Of a stretch of 20,846 bases of DNA, positions 13,974 to 20,846 are shown piece after piece; the stretch's first letter is position 1; each line of letters starts with the position of its first letter. Both the position numbers and the translations under genes were made by a program. This DNA comes from an uncultured Collinsella sp. (GTDB taxonomy: Bacteria; Actinomycetota; Coriobacteriia; Coriobacteriales; Coriobacteriaceae), in the NCBI GenBank assembly GCA_900550965.1, contig URUC01000031.1:1-20846 (forward strand), written 5' to 3'. The notes beneath the pieces are model-generated. The model was given only the letters and a program-made list of their open reading frames with translations, did not search any database and was not told the DNA's origin.

Positions 13974-15677
13974 CTAGCGCCAGACCTCCAACGCCTTGTC
14001 CGCAAGCCATTCGGCGCGATCGGCGATATCGCCCTCGTTCCAAGACTCCTTCTCTAGGGCGCCGGCCATGGTCGCAAGGCCGGCGGCGCAGAGGGCAAGG
14101 CCGTCCTTGTATCCCTTTCCCTGCTTCTTGGTGGGCCAATCGGCATCGCGGATGGAGGCGTTGAGCGAATGCGTGATGATGGCGAGGTTGCCGAGCGTGA
14201 GGAGCTTCCGGTCCCTTCGCGTGGCAGCCTCATCGTCGAGGGCTCCCCATTTGTTGCGCCACTTCTTGGGCATCATGTGCTCGAGGGTGTACTGGTTGAA
14301 CCCGAGCAGGGCCGTGCTGCTCATGCCCGGACGAATGGCGCTTTCCAGCAGATAGAGGACGCCCTTGGACTGGAGGTTGTACAGACACGATTCCTCGAAT
14401 GCCGCTCGAACCTCGGCGTCGCCGGGCATGTACGTCGTCGCCTCGTCATTGGCTTCGAGAGCCTTCCTCAGCGCCTCCGCGTCCTTCACCTCGTTCAAGA
14501 TCAGCGAGGTGAACAGCCTGTTGTAGTTCTTCGTGGTCGCCTGAACCAGCATTCGGCGGACGATGTAGCTCTCAAGCAGGGCGTAGATCTTAGATTCCTC
14601 GCTCGAAGACTCCGCGTTCTTTCGAACGTAGAGCACGTACGGGATGAGCGTCGAGTTCTTGAGGCCGAATATCAGCACGTTCAGGCGCTCGACGCCGGAA
14701 GCGGAGGGGATGTCCGCGTCGCAGTAGCCAGGGTCGAACGTGGACTCGAACGCCTCGGCATACGCCTTCATGTTGTCGAGAATCTCGACCTTGTCGCCGT
14801 TGCAGTACCTGCCGATGAAATCCTTGTAGGACTGGAAGAGGTTCGAAGTACGCGAATAGAAGAGCTTGTCCTCGGTCGTGACGCCACGCCTCTTGTCCTG
14901 GACCAGAATCTGGAGGAACGCGTCGAAGAAGAGGTCGACGAGCGTGCGCTTGATGCGCCCGGTAACGATCTCCTGCTCCCAATACTCCCTCTTCTCAGCC
15001 GTGGGCTCGAAGACGTCTTCCCAGCACTCCTTGAACGCCTGCTCGTTCTCGCGGTTGAAGAAGTAGTTCTTAAGGAGCTCCGCCGTCGTCAGGCGCACCC
15101 CGAGCGAGTTGATGGTGTCGAATATCTGCTGCTCGTCCTCGCCCTCGGTAAGATCGATGCAGACGAACTGGACGTTCGACTTGATCGTGTTCCTGTCGAC
15201 CTTCTCCGGGTCGATATTCTTGAGGAAGTAGTTGTAGGCAAGGACGATGGCCGAGGAGCCCTCGAGGGGTTCGCAGCCCGTGGCGCTGACGACCTTTTCG
15301 AAATCCTGCCGGTCGTACTTGCCGTGCCGCAAGGCGACATCGCCGGTCTCCAGGACGAAATCTCGCTCAAACAAATTGTTGGTGCCGTTTTTTGCACAGA
15401 GTGCCTTGAAGAAGATGACCATGGTCGTGAGTCGCTGCTGGCCGTCGATGACGGTGCGAACCTCGGAGACCTCGGACCAGGTGTTGCCGGAGGAGGCCTG
15501 CTTCAGGATGATGGAGCCCAGGAAATAGGGCCGCTTCGAGGCCGTGACGAACTCCATGTCGCCGAGGAAACGCTCCCATTGCTCTTCTCCCCAGACGTAC
15601 GCCCTTTGGTAAAAAGGTATTTCGAGCAGGCGCGATCCGTTGAACACGCCGCTTATCGTTGCTTTTCCTGCATCCAT
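13974..15677 (-). CDS. DUF262-DUF1524 protein, GmrSD-like modification-dependent nuclease candidate
   Basis: 567 aa with both halves of the GmrSD type: an N-terminal DUF262 (ParB-like NTPase) with IPFYQRAYVW (20-29), IDGQQRLTT (77-85) and FDTINSLGVRLTTAELLKNY (186-205), and a C-terminal DUF1524 His-Me/HNH nuclease with LEHMMPKKW (H467 the likely catalytic His), LGNLAIITHSLNASI (495-509), and a closing 'R..WLADKALEVW'. In GmrS/GmrD of E. coli this pair cuts glucosylated-hydroxymethylcytosine phage DNA; BrxU and SspE share the layout. It is the last gene of the leftward defence operon but has its own promoter-like sequence. It ends three bases from the convergent MobC-like gene. The modification it senses cannot be read from sequence. 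Confidence 0.85.
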   Translation of the reverse strand: MDAGKATISGVFNGSRLLEIPFYQRAYVWGEEQWERFLGDMEFVTASKRPYFLGSIILKQASSGNTWSEVSEVRTVIDGQQRLTTMVIFFKALCAKNGTNNLFERDFVLETGDVALRHGKYDRQDFEKVVSATGCEPLEGSSAIVLAYNYFLKNIDPEKVDRNTIKSNVQFVCIDLTEGEDEQQIFDTINSLGVRLTTAELLKNYFFNRENEQAFKECWEDVFEPTAEKREYWEQEIVTGRIKRTLVDLFFDAFLQILVQDKRRGVTTEDKLFYSRTSNLFQSYKDFIGRYCNGDKVEILDNMKAYAEAFESTFDPGYCDADIPSASGVERLNVLIFGLKNSTLIPYVLYVRKNAESSSEESKIYALLESYIVRRMLVQATTKNYNRLFTSLILNEVKDAEALRKALEANDEATTYMPGDAEVRAAFEESCLYNLQSKGVLYLLESAIRPGMSSTALLGFNQYTLEHMMPKKWRNKWGALDDEAATRRDRKLLTLGNLAIITHSLNASIRDADWPTKKQGKGYKDGLALCAAGLATMAGALEKESWNEGDIADRAEWLADKALEVWR

Positions 15678-15703
15678 CCTTAAAGCCCTATCTATCCTTT
15701 GCG

Positions 15704-15732
15704 GTTATTGCTGGCGGGGTCAATTTTATCAA
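15704..15732 (-). promoter_or_regulatory. Candidate promoter of the DUF262-DUF1524 gene
   Basis: On the minus strand -35 TTGATA (15732-15727) and -10 AATAAC (15709-15704) have a 17-base spacer. An inverted repeat GGGTCAA (15717-15723) / TTGACCC (15741-15747) covers the spacer and the region upstream, so separate control of the nuclease gene is possible. Confidence 0.4.
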
Positions 15733-15947
15733 TACGCTGCTTGACCCTTTAATGTTCCCGGTCCTTGCCGTCTTCTCCCCAGAAGGTGCTCGAAGATGAT
15801 GCGCAGGTCCTCGTCATCAAGGCAGCCGCCCTCGAGGCAGCCACGGTCGATGGTATCGATCATCGTCTGCCCCTTCTTCTTCGAGCGGTCGTAGATCACT
15901 GTGTCGAGGGATAGCTCCCTGCCGTCGCGCGTGAACATCTCGTGCAT
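15729..15947 (-). CDS. Possible 72-aa ORF between the DUF4238 and DUF262 genes
   Basis: An open frame starting MHEMFTRDGRELSLDTVIYD, acidic in the second half (GCLDDEDLRIIFEHLLGRR), of no family I recognise. There is no ribosome site before the first ATG. An internal ATG at 15863 has GAAGAAGGGG seven bases upstream and would give a 44-aa product. The frame is the same as that of the DUF4238 gene, separated only by its TGA and eight sense codons, so it could also be a detached C-terminal extension of that protein. Whether it is translated is uncertain. Confidence 0.35.
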   Translation of the reverse strand: MHEMFTRDGRELSLDTVIYDRSKKKGQTMIDTIDRGCLEGGCLDDEDLRIIFEHLLGRRRQGPGTLKGQAAY

Positions 15948-15971
15948 GAATTCGGCACTGTTCGCTTGACT

Positions 15972-16856
15972 TCAATCGCGTACCGCGTGCTCGAGCGGGC
16001 CGCTTCCCCTCGATATGGCGACATCCCAATGCTCGCAGTTAAGCAGAAGAAGTCGGTTCATGAACTCGACGCCCGAAAAACCGAGTCTCGCAAACGGCGG
16101 AAATAGAGGGTCATCTGAAAAGACCGCAGCATACTCACTGCTCAACGGCATATACGCGAGATGAAAATCGTACGAGTCGTCCTCGGGCCCGATGATGAAC
16201 ATAGGCATCGACGTCGTAACGAACCCTGAGCCGACGGGTGCCCTAAGGATGGAGAAGCTCTTCTCAAAAAAAGCCTTTCGAATACGGTTAACTGGCACAA
16301 TATCATCGTTGGAGAAGAGCATGGTTGCGGCGGCGGCAAGCTCGACCACCGCTTGGGAATCCCCGCGCCAATCCGACCAATCGAGCAAGCCGAGCTCATA
16401 GGGTGTCAGATGAACGTTTCTGAGCAGCTCTTCGGCAGTCTCGCGTGACCATTTCTTGTCGACGCGCATACTGATAGGGTGCCGGACGATGATATTTGCT
16501 GCCAGCTCGCAAACGGCGGCTTTCCCATCAGAATACCCTTCGTCTTCGCACTGGTCTTCTTTCTGGCGTTCCAAAAAGCGATCGTAAAGCGGCGCGATGC
16601 GGCTCTCGAGCTCAGATAGCTTAACCTCGATGAGGTTCTGCGCATAGAATCTGTCTGTCGCATCGCCTGTCGCATCGGCATGCTCGACCTCATAAAGATC
16701 GCGCATGCTGCAAAGGTTCTCGCAATTCGTGCGGAAGAAGGAGCCCTTCTGTCTGCTGTAGGCATGAAGCTGCCCGGAGGAATCCGCGAAATGGCGCAGG
16801 TAGAACCGCGGCACCCAGTGCTGCTTTCGCGTCATCTTTCCGGGCAGCTTCGACAT
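15972..16856 (-). CDS. DUF4238 domain protein in the restriction operon
   Basis: A 294-aa soluble protein with the family signature at the N-terminus, KQHWVPRFYLRHFAD (11-25), and the following 'LHAYSRQKGSFF' and 'LCSMRDLYEV' strands. The molecular function of DUF4238 is not established; members are often met near restriction and other defence genes (a statement from general knowledge, not checked here). The ATG at 16856 lies one base after the stop of res, so it is translated by coupling and made together with the restriction subunit. A second in-frame ATG at 16835 is possible. Residues such as His13 and the paired aromatic positions might be a catalytic site but this is not shown. The TGA is followed in frame by another open stretch. 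Confidence 0.8.
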   Translation of the reverse strand: MSKLPGKMTRKQHWVPRFYLRHFADSSGQLHAYSRQKGSFFRTNCENLCSMRDLYEVEHADATGDATDRFYAQNLIEVKLSELESRIAPLYDRFLERQKEDQCEDEGYSDGKAAVCELAANIIVRHPISMRVDKKWSRETAEELLRNVHLTPYELGLLDWSDWRGDSQAVVELAAAATMLFSNDDIVPVNRIRKAFFEKSFSILRAPVGSGFVTTSMPMFIIGPEDDSYDFHLAYMPLSSEYAAVFSDDPLFPPFARLGFSGVEFMNRLLLLNCEHWDVAISRGSGPLEHAVRD

Positions 16857-16857
16857 C

Positions 16858-19800
16858 CTAAGCCTTCACCGCCTCGTATTGGTAGGTCGTGCGCACGTTG
16901 TAATGGAAGTCGTTTCCGAGGTCCAGCGCCTCGAAGTGCTTCTTGGCGCAGCCGATCTTGATCTTCTCCGCGTCGCGCAGGGCGGGCTCGCCGTTCTTGC
17001 CGCCCTTGGTCTCGGTCACGAAGTACACGCGGCGCTCGCCGTCGGCCTCCTCGACGTACGCCCAGTCGGGGTTGTAACTGCCGAGCGGCGTGTCGATCTT
17101 GAACGCCGAGGGCAATTTCGCGAACACGAGAACCTCCTCCTGCTTGTCTAGAGCCTCGGCAAAGGAGCGCTCGACCCCCGCCGAGTCGTAGACCACGTAG
17201 TTGTACAGGCTCTTGCTCGTCATGTCCGGCTTCCACGCGTTCTGCCCAAGGTAGGCCGTGTAGTCGTCAAGCTCGAGGTCGCGCATGGTGTACCACTCGT
17301 CCTCGGGAAGGCGCACGTACTTGATGCCCTGGGCGATGAGGTCGTTCTTCACGCGGTTGATCTTGTCGCCGACCTGCGCGAGGAAGGTCGCGGGGTCGAT
17401 CTCGAACTCGTCGAGGCGGCTGCAGCCCTCGAGGATCGCCTTGATGGTGCCGCGGGTGAGCCCGACGGCGTCCTGCAGCTCTGCGATCGGGTCGGGAAGG
17501 TCGTATTTCACCTTTCCCGAAACGGACACCACGGAGGTGCCCGTGCCCTCGGCGCTCACGCCCGCGTCGTCGATGCCCAGCGAGGCACGCTCGCTCGTCA
17601 CCTGGGGCGGGCGCACGGCGAGCATGCCGTCGACAGCTTCGATGGCATGTTCGATGAGCTTGCCGGAGTCGACCTCGACCTGGAAGCGCGTGCGCTGGCG
17701 GATGCGGTCCCACAGGGCCTGGAACGCAGGGTCGAGCGTGACGTCCTTCTGCAGCTCGACCGAGACCTCCTTGGCCTTGTCACGGATCTGGACCCTCTGG
17801 GACTTGTGGATGATGATCGCCTCGACCTGCTCCTTGGCAGGCTCGAGCTCGGCGGGGAGCTCGACCTTGCCCTCCTCGGCGGCCGCCTTCAGCTCGGGCG
17901 TCACCGCGCCCTTGTCGTCGACCATGCCGGTCGCGACGAGGTGGTCGTAGACCTGCTTGGACTTCTCGTAGCCCAGGCGCTCCTCGACGCCATCATCGCC
18001 CTTGACCGTGACCTTCGTGAAGCTCTCCGGAGTGATGACGCCGAACTTGAAGTCCTCAGCCTCAAGCTCCTTCTGCAGGCCGTTGGCGAAGTCGTCGTAG
18101 CTCTCGTTCGCGATGACGGTGAGCACGTTCGCCTCTGGGTCGTACAGGCGCTCGCCATCCTGGTTCACGCACAGGCGCAGACCGCGGCCGATCTTCTGGC
18201 GCTTGGTCAGGTTGTCCTTTGTCTCGACGAGCGTGCAGATCTGGAACACGTTGGGGTTGTCCCAGCCCTCCTTGAGCGCGGAGTGGCTGAAGACGAAAGA
18301 GACGTCCTTGTCCGCGTCCTTGCCGTCCGGGAAGGAGATGAGCGTCTCCTTCTTCTGCATGATGAGCTCGAAGGCCCCGGCGTCGTCGGCGGTGCCGGCG
18401 GCTCCCTTGGAGTCCTTGAACTTGCCCTTCTTGTCCTTGGCGAAGTATCCCTGGTGCACGGCGTGGGGGTCGCGCACCAGCGGGGCGCCGACGGCTTCGT
18501 AGCACTCGAGCCACGTGCCCTTGCCGATCCCCGCCGCCTTTGCGATGCGACGAGGCGCCTTCGAGTTCAGGGCACCTGCGTACTCCTCCTCAAACATCAG
18601 GGCGTACAGGCCGCCGTGGACTTCGGGCTCGTAGACGCGGTATCGGTCGACGCGGTCGATGAAGAAGAGCGAGAGCACCTTCACGCCGCGCGGCCACAGC
18701 TCGAACTGGCGGGCCAGGTGGTCCTCGATGGTGCGGCGGATCTGCGCGCGCTTGACGACCTCCTCGTTGACGTCGCCCAGCGCCTCGCCGAGCTCGAGCA
18801 CCTCGCCGTTCTGGAACTCTATGAACTCGTCGCCCACTGCGGTGCCGATGTTGTTGACCACCCAGCCGCTCTCGTAGTCGCTGTTCTCGCCGCTCTTCTG
18901 GTAGAGGTCGTTGCCGGTCTTCACCGTGACGGCCTTGCGCTTCTGCGTGCCGTCGGCCTGGCGCACGTCGATGGACACCTTGGCGGAGAACGGGTCGGAC
19001 TTGACGGACTCGAGCCTCACGTACGCGCCGTTGAGGTTCGCCTCGGCCTTGATCGAGTCCACGCAGATGCCCTTCACCAGGTGGCGCTCGAAGGCGTCGA
19101 CCGGCGTGAGGCGGTAGATCATGTTGTAGGCCTGCTTGTGCGTGGCCGAGTAGCGCAGCACGAACAGCGGGTTCAGGCTCTTGATGGCGGCCTTGGCCTG
19201 CTTGGTGTTGTCGACGCTCTGGGGCTCGTCGATGATGACGACGGGCTTGCAGGCGCTCACGAGCTCGCGAGGGCTGAAGCCGCCGGTGAGCTTCTCGCTG
19301 GGACGGTGGAAGAGGTTGCCCTCCTTCGCGGTGCCATCCTTCTCGAGGCCCTTGTTGAACGCGTCGATGTTGATGACCATGACCTGGATGGAGCTCGACG
19401 TGGCGAAGTTACCCACCGGCCCCATGTCCTTCGAGTCGTACACGAAGTAGTCGAGCGGCGTGCGGTCGTAGAGCGTCTCGAAGTGCCTGCGGGTGGTCTG
19501 GAGGCTCTTGAGGACGCCCTCGCGGATGGCCACGCTCGGCACGACGATAACGAACTTGGTGATGCCGTAGCGGCGGTTTAGCTCGTAGATGGAGCGGATG
19601 TAGACGTAGGTCTTGCCGGTGCCGGTCTCCATCTCGACGGTGAAGTCTCGCAGGCGCCCATCGGTGAGGACGTCGGTTGCCGGGAGGCAGCCCTCCTCCT
19701 GCACGGCGTGCAGGTTGTCGAGGAGCTGGCCCGGCGCCACGCGAAGCTCGTTGCCGTGGCCGACCATGAGCTCGCCGATTGCCGTCTGGCCTTTGCGGCC

Positions 19801-19920
19801 GGAATCGGCGGAGAATACGCTGCCAATAAATTGTTGTCCGCGGAACAGGTCGCAGGTTGCTTCGATGGCCTCCAGCTGGTGCTGCTGGTCGGATGAGAAC
19901 TTGAACTCGAGCGCCGCCAT
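16858..19920 (-). CDS. res: Type III restriction endonuclease subunit Res
   Basis: 1020 aa, normal for Res. The SF2 ATPase motor has the Walker A METGTGKT (97-104), motif Ia-type VIVVPSVAIREGVLKSL (124-140), the Walker B DEPQ (231-234), SAT (258-260) and the motif VI region QKIGRGLRL. The C-terminal PD-(D/E)xK nuclease is seen as YNPDWAYVEE ... VYFVTETKGG. All key residues are present, so it should be active. With two Mod subunits, Res translocates or slides along DNA from an unmethylated asymmetric site and cuts some 25-27 bases away when it meets a second complex. The start at 19920 is one base after the mod stop, so the two are coupled. A DUF4238 gene follows one base after its stop. Confidence 0.95.
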   Translation of the reverse strand: MAALEFKFSSDQQHQLEAIEATCDLFRGQQFIGSVFSADSGRKGQTAIGELMVGHGNELRVAPGQLLDNLHAVQEEGCLPATDVLTDGRLRDFTVEMETGTGKTYVYIRSIYELNRRYGITKFVIVVPSVAIREGVLKSLQTTRRHFETLYDRTPLDYFVYDSKDMGPVGNFATSSSIQVMVINIDAFNKGLEKDGTAKEGNLFHRPSEKLTGGFSPRELVSACKPVVIIDEPQSVDNTKQAKAAIKSLNPLFVLRYSATHKQAYNMIYRLTPVDAFERHLVKGICVDSIKAEANLNGAYVRLESVKSDPFSAKVSIDVRQADGTQKRKAVTVKTGNDLYQKSGENSDYESGWVVNNIGTAVGDEFIEFQNGEVLELGEALGDVNEEVVKRAQIRRTIEDHLARQFELWPRGVKVLSLFFIDRVDRYRVYEPEVHGGLYALMFEEEYAGALNSKAPRRIAKAAGIGKGTWLECYEAVGAPLVRDPHAVHQGYFAKDKKGKFKDSKGAAGTADDAGAFELIMQKKETLISFPDGKDADKDVSFVFSHSALKEGWDNPNVFQICTLVETKDNLTKRQKIGRGLRLCVNQDGERLYDPEANVLTVIANESYDDFANGLQKELEAEDFKFGVITPESFTKVTVKGDDGVEERLGYEKSKQVYDHLVATGMVDDKGAVTPELKAAAEEGKVELPAELEPAKEQVEAIIIHKSQRVQIRDKAKEVSVELQKDVTLDPAFQALWDRIRQRTRFQVEVDSGKLIEHAIEAVDGMLAVRPPQVTSERASLGIDDAGVSAEGTGTSVVSVSGKVKYDLPDPIAELQDAVGLTRGTIKAILEGCSRLDEFEIDPATFLAQVGDKINRVKNDLIAQGIKYVRLPEDEWYTMRDLELDDYTAYLGQNAWKPDMTSKSLYNYVVYDSAGVERSFAEALDKQEEVLVFAKLPSAFKIDTPLGSYNPDWAYVEEADGERRVYFVTETKGGKNGEPALRDAEKIKIGCAKKHFEALDLGNDFHYNVRTTYQYEAVKA

Positions 19921-19921
19921 G

Positions 19922-20846
19922 CTAGACCGTCCTCAATTCGATCTCACAGCCCATGCGCTCGCCGGCGTGCTTGAAGATCTGCACGGCGTTGAGCTTGAGG
20001 GTGTCGTCGAGGACGGAATCGAGGATGAGAACGCGCCTGGGCTCCATGTCGGCGATGGCCTCGAGCGCCTCAATGGTGAGGCCTCGGGACATGCAGCAGA
20101 CGAGCTCGTCGCAAGCGACGGACCAGATGGGATAGCCCGCGGCTTCAGACTTCTCGACGGGCAGCGTGAGCTCGAGGCCCCATTTGAGCATCATCTCGAA
20201 GACGATATCCATATCGGAGCGATCGGGCTTGACCACGTCGAAGAGGAGCTGACCGGGCTCGGGCTTCTCAATGCCGGACTCATCGAGCTCGAACACACGG
20301 AAGCCGATGTCGGGAAGCTGCTTGGGTCCCTCGCCAAGCTTGAGTTGACGGTTGGATTCCTCGAGCTCGGTTTTGATTTTGTCGCCTGCGCGGCGAATGC
20401 GTCCTTCGCCTATGTCGCAGAGAGTCTCATACCCGTCCTTGTAGGCGTCGCGTTTCGGGTCACAAGGCTCTGGAAGCTGGACAAGGATAAACTGATAGCG
20501 ATCATCTTTTCCGAGCTCCTGCAGGAACATGGCATGGGCGGTCGATGCTGAGCCTGAGAAAAAATCAAGCACAATATCACCCGTGCTTAAATGCTCATGT
20601 ACGGTAAAGAAGCAAGCAACCGAAAACAATAGATAGACCGCCAGCACTACACTATTCCGAACCAAAGACCAAAAGATAAGCATTTTGAGAAAATCTAAAC
20701 TTTTGGATTTTCCTACAATGCCGACTACGGCGGAATCCCTCCCACTCCTTATATATTTCTTTCTGTATACATTGAATTTGTATTTAGTAAAATGCAGACA
20801 ACACCACGGATCGGCTTTTGGCTGGACAATTCCAACCAAACACCAC
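19922..20846 (-). CDS. mod: Type III DNA methyltransferase subunit Mod (3' part; N-terminus outside window)
   Basis: The frame is open to the right edge, so this is the C-terminal ~308 residues of an adenine-N6 methyltransferase that provides specificity and protection for Res. The SAM-binding motif I is clear (DIVLDFFSGSASTAHAMFL), followed by YQFILVQLPEPCDP, the helix DGYETLCDIGEGRIRRAG and GFRVFELD, all typical of type III Mod; the catalytic DPPY motif must lie upstream. The C-terminal part (ELTLPVEKSEAAGYPIW) matches Mod as well. Odd: between a KSLDFLKMLI helix and motif I there are about 29 extra, strongly hydrophobic residues (VVLAVYLLFSVACFF) where family members have a short loop, and DNA from about 20545 to the edge is much more AT-rich than the rest of the gene. 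Confidence 0.85.
   Translation of the reverse strand, partial: WCLVGIVQPKADPWCCLHFTKYKFNVYRKKYIRSGRDSAVVGIVGKSKSLDFLKMLIFWSLVRNSVVLAVYLLFSVACFFTVHEHLSTGDIVLDFFSGSASTAHAMFLQELGKDDRYQFILVQLPEPCDPKRDAYKDGYETLCDIGEGRIRRAGDKIKTELEESNRQLKLGEGPKQLPDIGFRVFELDESGIEKPEPGQLLFDVVKPDRSDMDIVFEMMLKWGLELTLPVEKSEAAGYPIWSVACDELVCCMSRGLTIEALEAIADMEPRRVLILDSVLDDTLKLNAVQIFKHAGERMGCEIELRTV

Larger units (their letters stand above)
11092..20846. mobile_element. Integrative island beside guaA carrying a type III RM-based defence operon
   Basis: Repressor, excisionase, tyrosine integrase and a MobC-like protein lie together directly after guaA, followed by defence-type genes up to the right edge. The exact left end is not fixed, the right end is outside the window, and no target-site duplication could be seen, so the extent is inferred. 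Confidence 0.6.

Noticed and set aside
14169..15683. Open frame (504 codons) on the plus strand opposite the DUF262-DUF1524 gene
   Set aside because: Same antisense effect; the minus-strand frame has clear DUF262 and DUF1524 motifs.
17647..19581. Long open frame (644 codons) on the plus strand opposite res
   Set aside because: It is a mirror of the GC-rich codon bias of res on the other strand; low-complexity Leu/Val/Asp/Gly-rich product, no ribosome site, no domain.

Overview
The window looks like the chromosome of a high-GC, anaerobic gut actinobacterium of the Coriobacteriia, most probably Collinsella or a close relative. The evidence is strong GAG/GCC/CTG codon bias, several Fe-type alcohol/glycerol dehydrogenases, an oxygen-sensitive-looking polyferredoxin and AGGAGG-type ribosome sites. 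This genus call is inference from composition and gene content, not from a marker search.

Left part (1-11091, core-like): a leftward gene is cut by the left edge. After a 500-base gap comes a rightward run of three iron/zinc-dependent alcohol dehydrogenases: a FucO/butanol-dehydrogenase-like enzyme, glycerol dehydrogenase GldA, and a diverged GldA paralogue, with intrinsic terminators after the first two. Then follow a four-cluster ferredoxin with a coiled-coil tail, the universal ATPase YchF with a small DUF1648 membrane protein, a divergent pair (uncharacterised 129-aa protein / small XRE regulator) around a perfect 24-bp palindrome, a remnant of an RNA 2'-phosphotransferase gene between two inverted copies of a repeat, and the divergent pair ansA (asparaginase) / guaA (GMP synthase).

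Right part (11092-20846, accessory island): directly after guaA and its terminator lies a ~370-base non-coding stretch with seven copies of a TTTACTCCC / GGGAGTAA element. Then comes a phage-like control region, with a leftward XRE repressor and a rightward excisionase-tyrosine integrase-MobC-like operon, separated by three GTAC-N6-GTAC operators that sit on two opposing promoters. The rest is a leftward defence operon, read from the right edge: mod (3' part of a type III methyltransferase, entering the window), res (type III restriction subunit), a DUF4238 protein, a possible 72-aa ORF, and a DUF262-DUF1524 (GmrSD-like) nuclease-type protein.

How it fits together: the island appears to be an integrative element next to guaA whose cargo is a type III restriction-modification system extended with two further proteins, one resembling modification-dependent endonucleases. 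The most interesting points are the composition of this defence operon, the odd AT-rich, hydrophobic segment in mod just before motif I, the three-operator switch, the 24-bp palindrome, and the TTTACTCCC element cluster. No tRNA, rRNA, CRISPR array or insertion-sequence transposase was seen.
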